Positions 17,219 to 24,358 of a stretch of DNA of 64,000 bases are shown piece by piece. The stretch's first letter is position 1; each line of letters starts with the position of its first letter. The stretch spans positions 558,001-622,000 of the forward strand of contig CAVQCN010000001.1 of NCBI GenBank assembly GCA_963711035.1. The letters run 5' to 3'. Both the position numbers and the translations under genes were made by a program. The notes beneath the pieces were generated by a model. The model searched no databases. It saw nothing but the letters and a program-made list of their open reading frames with translations, and was not told where the DNA came from. Source of the DNA: WHTK01 sp963711035 (GTDB taxonomy: Bacteria; Chloroflexota; Dehalococcoidia; DSTF01; WHTK01).

Positions 17219-18108
17219 TTCGTGAGCTCCAGGAAGACCTGCTCAAGGGATGCTTCCTCCGGCAATAGGCTCACGACGCTCGCGCCTTCTCGTGCGAGAA
17301 CCCGAACCAGGCCCTGTTCAGCAGCAGCCAGGTCGGTCACAGAGACGTTCATCTCATTCTTTGAGAGTTCGACTATATTGCTCACCCAGGGCTGTTTGCC
17401 GAGGGCCGCTGCTACGTGAGCACCATCACCGCGCAGGCGCAGTCGATAGCCAGGAGTCCCTTCACCGACCAGCAGGCTGTGCAACGGTCCTTCATAAAGC
17501 AAGCGGCCTGCTCGCAGGATGCCGATCGTGTCGCAGATTTCCTGGACGTCCGACAGGATATGACTGGAGAAAATCACCGTGCGGCGACCACGTTGGCTCG
17601 CAATTAGGTCGAGGATTTCGCGACGGCCAAGTGGGTCGAGGGCGGAACAGGGCTCATCGAGCAGCACGATGGCGGGGTCGCCGATTAACGTGGAGGCGAT
17701 GCCGAGACGCTGGAACATACCTCGTGAGAAGCCGCCGATGCGGCGGTCCGCAGACTCGGCGAGGCCGGCCTCGTTCAGCGTCACACGCACGCGCTCGACG
17801 GGTATTCGCGGGTCTACCAGCACCCGCGCCAGATCAACGACCTCAAAGGCCGTCAGCCACGGTTCGAAGTTTGGTGTGTCGGGCAACAAGGCAAGCCGCT
17901 GACGCGGCGCTTCCATTCGGAAGGTGCCGCCCGTGGGCAGGCGAAGCCCGACGAGGATGGACAAGAGCGTTGTCTTTCCAGAGCCGTTGGGACCGACCAG
18001 GCCGTAAACGCTTCCTTGCCGGACGCAGAGGTCAATTCCATCCAGGGCAACGTTGCCGCCGTAAACCTTCCGTAGCCCGGAAGTCTCGACAGCGAACGTT
18101 GGGGTCAC
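17215..18108 (-). CDS. ABC transporter ATP-binding protein (exporter type)
   Basis: The start is set at GTG 18108, whose GTGA overlaps the stop of the upstream membrane-protein gene; a longer frame to 18333 runs through that gene. Of 297 residues, Walker A is GPNGSGKTTLL, the signature is FSRGMFQRLG (S-R-G in place of SGGQ), and Walker B is AIVLLDEPCSALDP, with the switch His in SSHILSD. A C-terminal domain of about 80 residues resembles other DrrA/NatA-type ATPases. Confidence 0.9.
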   Translation of the reverse strand: MTPTFAVETSGLRKVYGGNVALDGIDLCVRQGSVYGLVGPNGSGKTTLLSILVGLRLPTGGTFRMEAPRQRLALLPDTPNFEPWLTAFEVVDLARVLVDPRIPVERVRVTLNEAGLAESADRRIGGFSRGMFQRLGIASTLIGDPAIVLLDEPCSALDPLGRREILDLIASQRGRRTVIFSSHILSDVQEICDTIGILRAGRLLYEGPLHSLLVGEGTPGYRLRLRGDGAHVAAALGKQPWVSNIVELSKNEMNVSVTDLAAAEQGLVRVLAREGASVVSLLPEEASLEQVFLELTK

Positions 18109-18293
18109 GACTGCTTCCTGCCGGCGAAGAGGTACAGGATGCCACCGAAGGGTATCGATGCGAGGATGAGAATGACCCAGGCCCAACGTGGCAGCAGTAA
18201 CGCCTGTGAACGAGAAAGGTCGTAGAGGCAATAAGCAACAAACGTCAGGCACAGCAAGACCGCGGGAATCAAGGCAAGGACGAGCGTTGACAT
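18105..18293 (-). CDS. PLDc_N-type small membrane protein
   Basis: A 62-residue protein with two helices (LVLALIPAVLLCLTFVAYCL, WVILILASIPFGGILYLFAG). It matches the PLDc_N (phospholipase D N-terminal-like) pattern: W in helix 2, then G, then YLFxGR. Such proteins often sit next to ABC-2 exporters and two-component genes. It is first in the exporter operon, directly downstream of the dyad operators. Confidence 0.8.
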   Translation of the reverse strand: MSTLVLALIPAVLLCLTFVAYCLYDLSRSQALLLPRWAWVILILASIPFGGILYLFAGRKQS

Positions 18294-18327
18294 GCCTTTC
18301 GAGACCTCCTCTGGATGGAACCTGACT

Positions 18328-18372
18328 GTTCACATCTCTGTGAACGTTAGCAGACCTGGTAACAATCTGCTA
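18328..18372. promoter_or_regulatory. Two dyad operators in the exporter/regulator divergent promoter
   Basis: GTTCACA-TCTC-TGTGAAC (18328-18345) is a perfect 7-bp inverted repeat. TAGCAGA-N11-TCTGCTA (18348-18372) is a second perfect 7-bp repeat. Both lie in the 89-bp space between the ABC exporter operon and the ArsR-like regulator gene, with the second ending 10 bp before the regulator start codon. They are the natural sites for autoregulation and control of the exporter. Confidence 0.7.
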
Positions 18373-18382
18373 GTCTCAACGC

Positions 18383-18967
18383 ATGGCGAGCGCGGATCTC
18401 CTGCTTCATCCTGTACGGCTCCGGATCGTCAAAGCCTTTCTCGGCGACCGTGCGCTGACGACAGCACAGCTTTCATCTGAACTAGATGACGTGCCGGCAG
18501 GGAGTCTTTATCGGCATGTCGCCTTGTTGGTGAAGGCGGGTGTTCTACAAGTTGTCGCCGAGCGGCCTGTCCGCGGTGCGATAGAGCGGACGTATACTCT
18601 TCGCTCGCCGGCTGCCCAGATGGGACCAGACGAGGTGGCGGCCATGACGAAGGATGAGCACGCCCACGCCTTCATGCTCTATGTAGCGGGATTGTTGTCT
18701 GACTTCGATCGCTACCTGGCGTCCGGAAAGCCGGACCCGCTGCGCGACGGCGTCGGCTACAGGGTGGCAGCGATGTGGCTTACGGACGCTGAACTGTCCG
18801 ATCTGTCTCGAGACCTTGCGGCAGTTTTTTTGCCACGGCTCGCTAACGCTCCAGCCAGGGGCCGTCGGCGTCGCATCCTCTACAGCATTTTGGTTCCTTC
18901 ACCCGAGTCTGAGCCTGCGACAAAGACAAATCGCACATCAAGGAAGTCGCGGACGCCAGTGCCGTGA
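18383..18967 (+). CDS. ArsR-like winged-helix regulator
   Basis: A 194-residue protein. Residues 5-75 are a winged HTH (LLLHPVRLRIVKAFLGDRALT, LYRHVALLVKAGVLQVV). The C-terminal part (MTKDEHAHAFMLYVAGLLSDF, RVAAMWLTDAELSDLSRDLA) is the effector/dimer region common in regulators beside ABC exporters. It is divergent from the exporter operon with two dyads between. The last 30 residues are basic and Ser/Thr-rich and may be a longer tail than usual. Confidence 0.85.
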   Translation: MASADLLLHPVRLRIVKAFLGDRALTTAQLSSELDDVPAGSLYRHVALLVKAGVLQVVAERPVRGAIERTYTLRSPAAQMGPDEVAAMTKDEHAHAFMLYVAGLLSDFDRYLASGKPDPLRDGVGYRVAAMWLTDAELSDLSRDLAAVFLPRLANAPARGRRRRILYSILVPSPESEPATKTNRTSRKSRTPVP

Positions 18968-18970
18968 CGT

Positions 18971-18990
18971 ACACGATGAGTTGATCGTGA
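18971..18990. repeat. CACGAT-N6-ATCGTG dyad, strong copy
   Basis: CACGAT-GAGTTG-ATCGTG (18972-18989), perfect six-base arms. It lies in the 39 bp between two convergent genes. Confidence 0.75.
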
Positions 18991-19006
18991 CTGCACGCCG
19001 CATTCT

Positions 19007-21100
19007 TCACTCAGTTAGCTGAAAGGGCACCTCGACCAGGACGGTATCGGGGCGAGAAACGAGGGCCTTGCGCAGAGGGATCGAGAGCTGGTTGTGCAGG
19101 TACTTCTCCCACGGCCAGCGCGTCACCAGCTCGGGCAGAACGACCGTGACAAGCCGACCGGGCTGCGTGTGCCCGAGAGCCTCGATGTAGGCGACGATGG
19201 GCTGCACCAGCGACCGATAGGGCGAATCGACGACGACCAGCGGCACGTCCGGCACGAACTGGTCCCAGCGCTCGCGCAGATCATGGGCCTCGACATGATC
19301 TAGGGCGACGTGCACAGCAATGGTGTTTGGCGAGATGGCGCGCGCATAGGCGACGCTGCGCAGTACTGCCAGGTTGATGGCATCGACCGGCACAATCACG
19401 GTCTGCACCTGCGTACCTTCCGTTGCGGTGAAGAACTGGTGGGGAACCAGCGCCGGGTTCTCGAGACCCTCGCCGAGCTGTCGCTCCGCCTTGACGTAGT
19501 GCGCGTGCACGCGCCAGAGGACAGCGACCAGGATGAGCATCGCCGACATCGAGATCCAGGCGCCGTGGCTGAACTTGGTGGCCCCAACGATGATCGCCAC
19601 GATCAGCGTGACGAAGCCGCCGAAGCCGTTGATCATCATCGAGCGCCGATATCCGGGTTCCTTGCTGCGCGTCCAGTGCACGACCATGCCGAACTGCGAC
19701 AGGGTGAACGCCGTGAAGACGCCAAACGCATAGAGCGGGATGATGCGCGTCGTCTCTGCCTGGAACAGCACCAGGATGGCAGACGACGCCAGGCCGAGCA
19801 GGAGAATGCCGTTGGAAAATGCCAGCCTCTCACCCCGGAAGAGGAACTGCTTCGGCATCTTGCCGTCGCGCGCCATGACGGATGAAAGGACGGGCAGGTC
19901 TGCGAACGCCGTGTTGGCGGCGAGGATCAAGATCAGCATCGTGCTGCCTTGAATCAGGTAGAAGACAACGTTCTGACCGAAGACGGCACGCGCGATCTGA
20001 GCATCGACGGTCTGGGTTTCTGACGGCACGATGTGGAAGTGGTAGGCGAGGAACGTGGTACCTGCGAAGAAGGCGGCCAGGATCGTCACCATCCACGCCT
20101 GCACGGTAATCGCGTTGCGCCATTCCGGCGGCTTGAAGTTCGGCACGCCGTTGGCCACCGCCTCGATGCCGGTCAGGGCGACGGCTCCCGACGAGAAGGC
20201 GCGCAGCAGCAAAAACGCGGAGAGAGCTGTGCCGCCTTGAGCCAGAGCGTCCTGTGGCGGGGGCGCGGAGAGGTGGGCGCCAAGGGCCACCCTGGCGATA
20301 CCGAGAATCAGCATGAAAGCAAAGCTCAGCACGAAGAAGTAGGTCGGGATGGCAAAGATCGTCGCGGACTCGCGGATGCCGCGCAGGTTGCCGACCGTGA
20401 TCAACGCCACGCAGAGCAGCGACAACTCGACCCGCATCTGGTGCAGCGCCGGCGCCGCCGAGGTGATCGCTGCGACGCCGGCCGCAATCGAGACAGCAAC
20501 GGTCATCACGTAGTCCACCAGCAAGGCTGAACCGCCAATCAACCCGGGGAAGAAGCCCAGGTTGTCGGTCGCGACGATGTAGGCGCCGCCGCCGTTCGGG
20601 TAGGCGCGAATCGTCTGGCGATACGAGGTGACGACGATCACCACGAGAGCTACGAGGGCTGCCGTGATCGGTAGCGAGTAGCGCAGCGCCTGCGTGCCGG
20701 CTACGACGAGGATGATCAGGATCTCTTCCGTGGCATAAGCCGAAGACGAAAGATTGTCCGAGGCGTACACCGCCAGGGCTTTGAGCTTCGTCAGACGCTG
20801 ATGGGGTAGCGCTTCCGTCGCAAGGGGCTTGCCGACGACCAGCGCGCGTACGCGGGCCCAGAGCCGGCCGAGCCTGGTCTCGGGGCGCAAGGCCGCCGGC
20901 GTCGCCTCGAACTCGCTGTCGCCGACCCGACGCAGCTTCTGCTGCTCGCCGCGGCGGCGCCTGACATAGCGGGAGCCGGGCTTGCTGCCACGGACCCGCT
21001 CGTGCAGCTCGACATCCGGTGCTGCCGCCGTCGCCTCGCGTTGCACACGGACAAAGGCCGGTTCCTGATCGGCCGGCTGTTGAACCGGTTCGTCAGTCAA
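19007..21100 (-). CDS. kimA: KimA-type potassium permease, copy 2
   Basis: A paralog of the permease at 3577, with the same N-tail pattern (RGSKPGSRYVRRRRGEQQKLRRVGDSEFEATP), YASDNLSSSAYATEEILIIL, YPNGGGAYIVATDNLG, and a Usp-like C-terminal domain (TVIVPVDAINLAVLRSVAYA) ending VPFQLTE. The start is set at TTG 21100, which overlaps the upstream stop as TTGACTGA and has GAGG upstream, giving 697 residues; an ATG at 21154 would extend into the previous gene. It is the last gene of the kdpD-kdpE-unknown-kimA cluster, so potassium-responsive control is likely. Confidence 0.87.
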   Translation of the reverse strand: MTDEPVQQPADQEPAFVRVQREATAAAPDVELHERVRGSKPGSRYVRRRRGEQQKLRRVGDSEFEATPAALRPETRLGRLWARVRALVVGKPLATEALPHQRLTKLKALAVYASDNLSSSAYATEEILIILVVAGTQALRYSLPITAALVALVVIVVTSYRQTIRAYPNGGGAYIVATDNLGFFPGLIGGSALLVDYVMTVAVSIAAGVAAITSAAPALHQMRVELSLLCVALITVGNLRGIRESATIFAIPTYFFVLSFAFMLILGIARVALGAHLSAPPPQDALAQGGTALSAFLLLRAFSSGAVALTGIEAVANGVPNFKPPEWRNAITVQAWMVTILAAFFAGTTFLAYHFHIVPSETQTVDAQIARAVFGQNVVFYLIQGSTMLILILAANTAFADLPVLSSVMARDGKMPKQFLFRGERLAFSNGILLLGLASSAILVLFQAETTRIIPLYAFGVFTAFTLSQFGMVVHWTRSKEPGYRRSMMINGFGGFVTLIVAIIVGATKFSHGAWISMSAMLILVAVLWRVHAHYVKAERQLGEGLENPALVPHQFFTATEGTQVQTVIVPVDAINLAVLRSVAYARAISPNTIAVHVALDHVEAHDLRERWDQFVPDVPLVVVDSPYRSLVQPIVAYIEALGHTQPGRLVTVVLPELVTRWPWEKYLHNQLSIPLRKALVSRPDTVLVEVPFQLTE

Positions 21101-21509
21101 GGTGACCTCGTTCCCTGGCCGGCGCAGGGGAGATCTCGCCGGAAGGCGCGCCAAGCGAGGCAGCGTGCGACATCGCGACGAGCCGCGCCAGCACGATCAG
21201 GGGCTCTTCGTCGTCCGCCGCAATGGGCAGCCTCAGCTGCGTCAGCATCCGAGTGAGCACGGCGGCTCCAGCCGGCAGCAAGAGCAGCGCACGAGGCGTC
21301 GCTTCGTACAACTCGAGGCAGGCATCGAGTGCCTCCGTGCCCTTCAGCAGCACAACCAGCCATGTCCCCTGCGACGCAAGCGCCCTGGCGCGGCCGAGCA
21401 CGTCTTCGTGTTCGGCGATCGTCACGGCAAATGCACGACCGTGAAATGCCTGGGCGAACGGCACCAGCGGAGCCAACTCCGGACCGAGAAGAACAACTTC
21501 CTGTCTCAC
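21093..21509 (-). CDS. Unknown protein coupled to KimA copy 2
   Basis: A 138-residue ORF from GTG 21509 (TGAGGTAG just upstream) that overlaps the kimA start. The sequence (EVVLLGPELAPLVPFAQAFHG, WLVVLLKGTEALDACLELYE, ALLLLPAGAAVLTRMLTQLRL) alternates predicted strands and helices like a small Rossmann- or receiver-like fold, but no phospho-Asp pocket or nucleotide motif is clear. It may be a cytosolic partner of the permease. I do not recognise the family. Confidence 0.6.
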   Translation of the reverse strand: MRQEVVLLGPELAPLVPFAQAFHGRAFAVTIAEHEDVLGRARALASQGTWLVVLLKGTEALDACLELYEATPRALLLLPAGAAVLTRMLTQLRLPIAADDEEPLIVLARLVAMSHAASLGAPSGEISPAPARERGHLD

Positions 21510-21542
21510 CTACCTCAGGATAGGAAGCGCCCACCGCTCATC

Positions 21543-21591
21543 TGTAAGCGAGACGTAAGGAAAGCGCCGGAAGCCGTAGGAAGGTCGTAAG
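21543..21591 (-). promoter_or_regulatory. Candidate KdpE operator: four half-sites at 11/21/11-bp spacing
   Basis: On the plus strand TGTAAG (21543), CGTAAG (21554), CGTAGG (21575) and CGTAAG (21586) begin 11, 21 and 11 bp apart. OmpR-family regulators such as KdpE bind tandem direct repeats with about 11-bp spacing. The cluster lies between kdpE and the unknown-kimA pair, so it probably drives those two genes. Confidence 0.6.
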
Positions 21592-21609
21592 GACGGCTCT
21601 ACCAGCCGA

Positions 21610-22305
21610 TCAGCTCACCTCGGGCAGGAAGCGATAGCCGATGCGCGGCTCGGTGCGGATGAAACGCGGCTTGTCAGGAGCATCGCCGAGCTTGGCGCGC
21701 AGCTGATTCATGCAGCTGCGTAGCACGGTCGTGTCGCCGTCATAGGAGGAGCCCCACACCTGGCGCAGAATCATCGGGTGCGTGAGCACTTTGCCGGCGT
21801 GCGTGGCCATGTACTTGAGCAAGGCGTACTCGGTTGGGGTCAAGTGCAACTCGTGGCCGTTCAGCAGGACAAGGCGGCGCTCCAGATCGATGCTCAGTCC
21901 CTCAGCCTCAATCACCGCCTGGCCGGCGCGCAGCGATGTGCCATGGCGCAGCGCGACCCGGATACGGGCCGACAGCTCGTTCATGCTGAAAGGCTTCGTC
22001 AGGTAATCGTCGGCGCCCTGGTCGAGGGCCCGGACCTTCGTGCGCTCGTCTCCGAGAGCCGAGAGCACAACGATTGGCGTCTCGTGGTCGCGCCTGATGG
22101 TTTCGCAGACTTCGACGCCGCTCATATCGGGCAGCATCAGGTCGAGAAGTACAACATCCGGCTTGAAAGCATCGAACTCGCGCAGAGCATCGGAACCCGT
22201 CTCCGCTTCTCGCACCTTGTACTGCGACTCCTCGAGGTAGCGCCGCAAGGCGAAGCGCAGCTGCGGTTCGTCCTCGACGACGAGGATACGGGCTGCGCTG
22301 TTCAT
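21610..22305 (-). CDS. kdpE: KdpE-like response regulator
   Basis: A 231-residue OmpR-family regulator. The receiver has Asp55 (VVLLDLMLPDMSG) and Lys104 (YLTKPF). The winged-helix domain has LTPTEYALLKYMATHAGKVL and GYRFLPE at the end. ATG 22305 overlaps the kdpD stop (ATGA); an upstream frame to 22398 is inside kdpD. No kdpFABC is in the window, so its target is probably the nearby kimA. Confidence 0.9.
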   Translation of the reverse strand: MNSAARILVVEDEPQLRFALRRYLEESQYKVREAETGSDALREFDAFKPDVVLLDLMLPDMSGVEVCETIRRDHETPIVVLSALGDERTKVRALDQGADDYLTKPFSMNELSARIRVALRHGTSLRAGQAVIEAEGLSIDLERRLVLLNGHELHLTPTEYALLKYMATHAGKVLTHPMILRQVWGSSYDGDTTVLRSCMNQLRAKLGDAPDKPRFIRTEPRIGYRFLPEVS

Positions 22306-23888
22306 GCCGTGACCACGTCTGCGCCTGAAGCCGCCGGCAGCGTGATCGTGAAGCGCGTACCTGCTGAGGAGCTCTCCACCTGCACGGTCCCGCCGCACAG
22401 CTCCACGAAGCCCTTGACGATGGTCAGGCCGATGCCGCTGCCCTTCACCCGTCGACTCTGTTCCTGCGCCCGGTAGAAGCGCTGGAAGACGAAGGGCAGG
22501 TCCTCCGATGCGATGCCAGGGCCCTCGTCTTCCACAGAAATGACAACAGAACCGCCGCGGCGCTCTGCATCCAGATGGATGGCGGCGCCGGGCTTGGAGT
22601 ACTTGGCCGCGTTCTCAATCAGGTTGACGATGGCCTGGCCGATCAGCGCCTCGTCTGCCAGCAGCCAGACCGCATCGGCTGCATCGATTGTTACTTCTCG
22701 ACCTGCCGTTTCCAGCCGTGTCGTTTCACGTGCCTCTTCCAGCAGGTTGCGCGCCAGCAGCGGTGATTGCTCCGGAGTGAGGTCGCCAGACTCGATGCGG
22801 TTGAGGTCAAGGATGTCGCTGATCACCCGGTTGAGACGGTCGGCCTGCGAGTCGATCACGCGCAGGAAGCTGGCAACGTCCTCCTCCGACCAGACCACTC
22901 CTTGGTCGAGGAGGCTGGAGACCGCTGCCTTAATGCCAGCCAGCGGCGTCTTAAGGTCGTGCGAGATCGAGGCCATGAGGGCGGTCTTCATCTCATCGGC
23001 TTCACGCAGGGCACTGGCATGCGCCGCTTCTCTCGCCAGATCGAAGCGCTGCAGGGTCGTGGCAGCTTCGCCCGCTACGGCGTTGAGCAACGCTTCCGGT
23101 GACTCGCGAAAGGCGCTCTCACCCAAGGGACCGTCAAGACGCAACACACCGAGCACTCGATTACCCAGACGCAACGGCACGAACACGATGGCATGCTGAC
23201 GCGCGAACGCGGCCCCACGGCCAGCAGGAACCACAATGCGCCTCGCTCGCTCGCTGCCAAGCCTCGTAAGCCCCAGGCCCTGCAAGCGTCCTTCGGCCGC
23301 TGCGCGGTCGGCGATGACACTCTCCTCCTGTGTCGGCGCCCGGTTCACGCTGTCTTTGCCTGCCGCTGCCAGCACGTGCCAGCCGCCATCGCCGCGCATG
23401 AGGATGGCGGCGCCGCTCGCTACGAAAAGACTCGTTACTTCCCGGCAGAGCGCCTCCAGAGCAGCCTCCGGTTGCGTCTGACGGCTCATAGCGTGCGCGA
23501 GGCCGAGGGCTGCTTCGGCCTCGGCCTCACGACGCAGGGCATCGCGGGCTGAGCGGCGCGCCACGGAAAGCAGGCCCCCGCCGATCACAGAGACGGCAAG
23601 AAAGACGAACAGGGCGAGCACGTTGCGCGGCGCCTGCACCGTGAAGGTGTGCAACGGCTCGATGAAGAAGTAGTTGAAGGCGAGGTTGGTCAGCACCGCC
23701 GCGAACAGGCCAACCTCGCGGCCCCAGATCGAGGCGACAATCAGCGTGAAGAGCAGAAAGATGAAGCCAACGTTGAGCAGCTGCAGGTCGTTGCGCAACG
23801 GTGTCAACGCGGTCACCAGCAGTGCCGCTGCTGCCGTCGTCAGCAACAGGCGAGCTGCGTAGCTCCGAATGCCCGCAGAAGCCTTCAT
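22302..23888 (-). CDS. kdpD: KdpD-like sensor kinase lacking N-terminal cytosolic domains
   Basis: A 528-residue protein. A four-helix DUF4118 membrane module (residues 10-110, with NLAFNYFFIEPLHTFTV) is followed by a GAF domain, HisKA (SISHDLKTPLAGIKAAVSSL) and HATPase with NLIENAAKYS, EDEGPGI and GSGIGLTIVKGF. Classical KdpD is about 900 residues and starts with the KdpD sensor domain and a Usp domain. Both are absent here, since the ORF starts at MKASAGIRSYAARLLL just before helix 1. It is coupled to kdpE by overlap. Confidence 0.9.
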   Translation of the reverse strand: MKASAGIRSYAARLLLTTAAAALLVTALTPLRNDLQLLNVGFIFLLFTLIVASIWGREVGLFAAVLTNLAFNYFFIEPLHTFTVQAPRNVLALFVFLAVSVIGGGLLSVARRSARDALRREAEAEAALGLAHAMSRQTQPEAALEALCREVTSLFVASGAAILMRGDGGWHVLAAAGKDSVNRAPTQEESVIADRAAAEGRLQGLGLTRLGSERARRIVVPAGRGAAFARQHAIVFVPLRLGNRVLGVLRLDGPLGESAFRESPEALLNAVAGEAATTLQRFDLAREAAHASALREADEMKTALMASISHDLKTPLAGIKAAVSSLLDQGVVWSEEDVASFLRVIDSQADRLNRVISDILDLNRIESGDLTPEQSPLLARNLLEEARETTRLETAGREVTIDAADAVWLLADEALIGQAIVNLIENAAKYSKPGAAIHLDAERRGGSVVISVEDEGPGIASEDLPFVFQRFYRAQEQSRRVKGSGIGLTIVKGFVELCGGTVQVESSSAGTRFTITLPAASGADVVTA

Positions 23889-24171
23889 GTATCTAGTCTA
23901 CTTCCGCCGGAATCGACCTTGTTAGACCCACACGATGACGGCTTAGTGTGCCGTTGCCGAGCACTCGGTCTGGGTTGATTCAGTGAAGTAGACTCCTCGC
24001 CGAAGACATTAACGCTGGGAGGGTCTGCTGCCATGCCCCAAGCTGAGATAGGGAGTCACGACCTTGCTCGCCGGCTCATTGAGTTCGGGAAAACCAGGCC
24101 GGCTGAAAGCCTGTTCCCCACCCTTGTCGTGGGTCGACGATAGCGGACGGCTATGGCCTATCGTCTACGCA
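23889..24171. other. Intergenic upstream of kdpD
   Basis: It contains a degenerate dyad at 23929 and the left boundary of the third tRNA-Leu fragment. No gene is seen. Confidence 0.5.
23929..23950. repeat. Degenerate CACGAT-type dyad
   Basis: CACACGATGACGGCTTAGTGTG. The outer CACAC/GTGTG arms are kept and the inner bases have diverged. It lies just upstream of kdpD. Confidence 0.45.
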
Positions 24172-24335
24172 CTTAAAATCCGCTGTTCGCAGGACTTGAG
24201 GGTTCGAGCCCCTCTCCCGGCACCGAAAACCCTGATTCTGAATCTAGGCGAGACGCTCTGACTGCCAGGCGATGACCGGGTGGCATCGGTTTGGTGCTTC
24301 GCGGGTGGTGGATTGGTAATCCTTGCCCGGGAGGC
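24172..24335 (+). repeat. att-like repeat copy 3: degenerate tRNA-Leu 3' half plus flank
   Basis: 24172-24224 matches the tRNA-Leu 3' half with two substitutions and one deletion in the variable arm, and CCA is changed to CCG. The following 110 bp match the flank of the intact tRNA at 6633-6741. It cannot be a working tRNA because the 5' half is absent. It probably marks the far end of an old insertion. Confidence 0.85.
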
Positions 24336-24358
24336 TCGGAGACAGTCAGGCGCCGACC

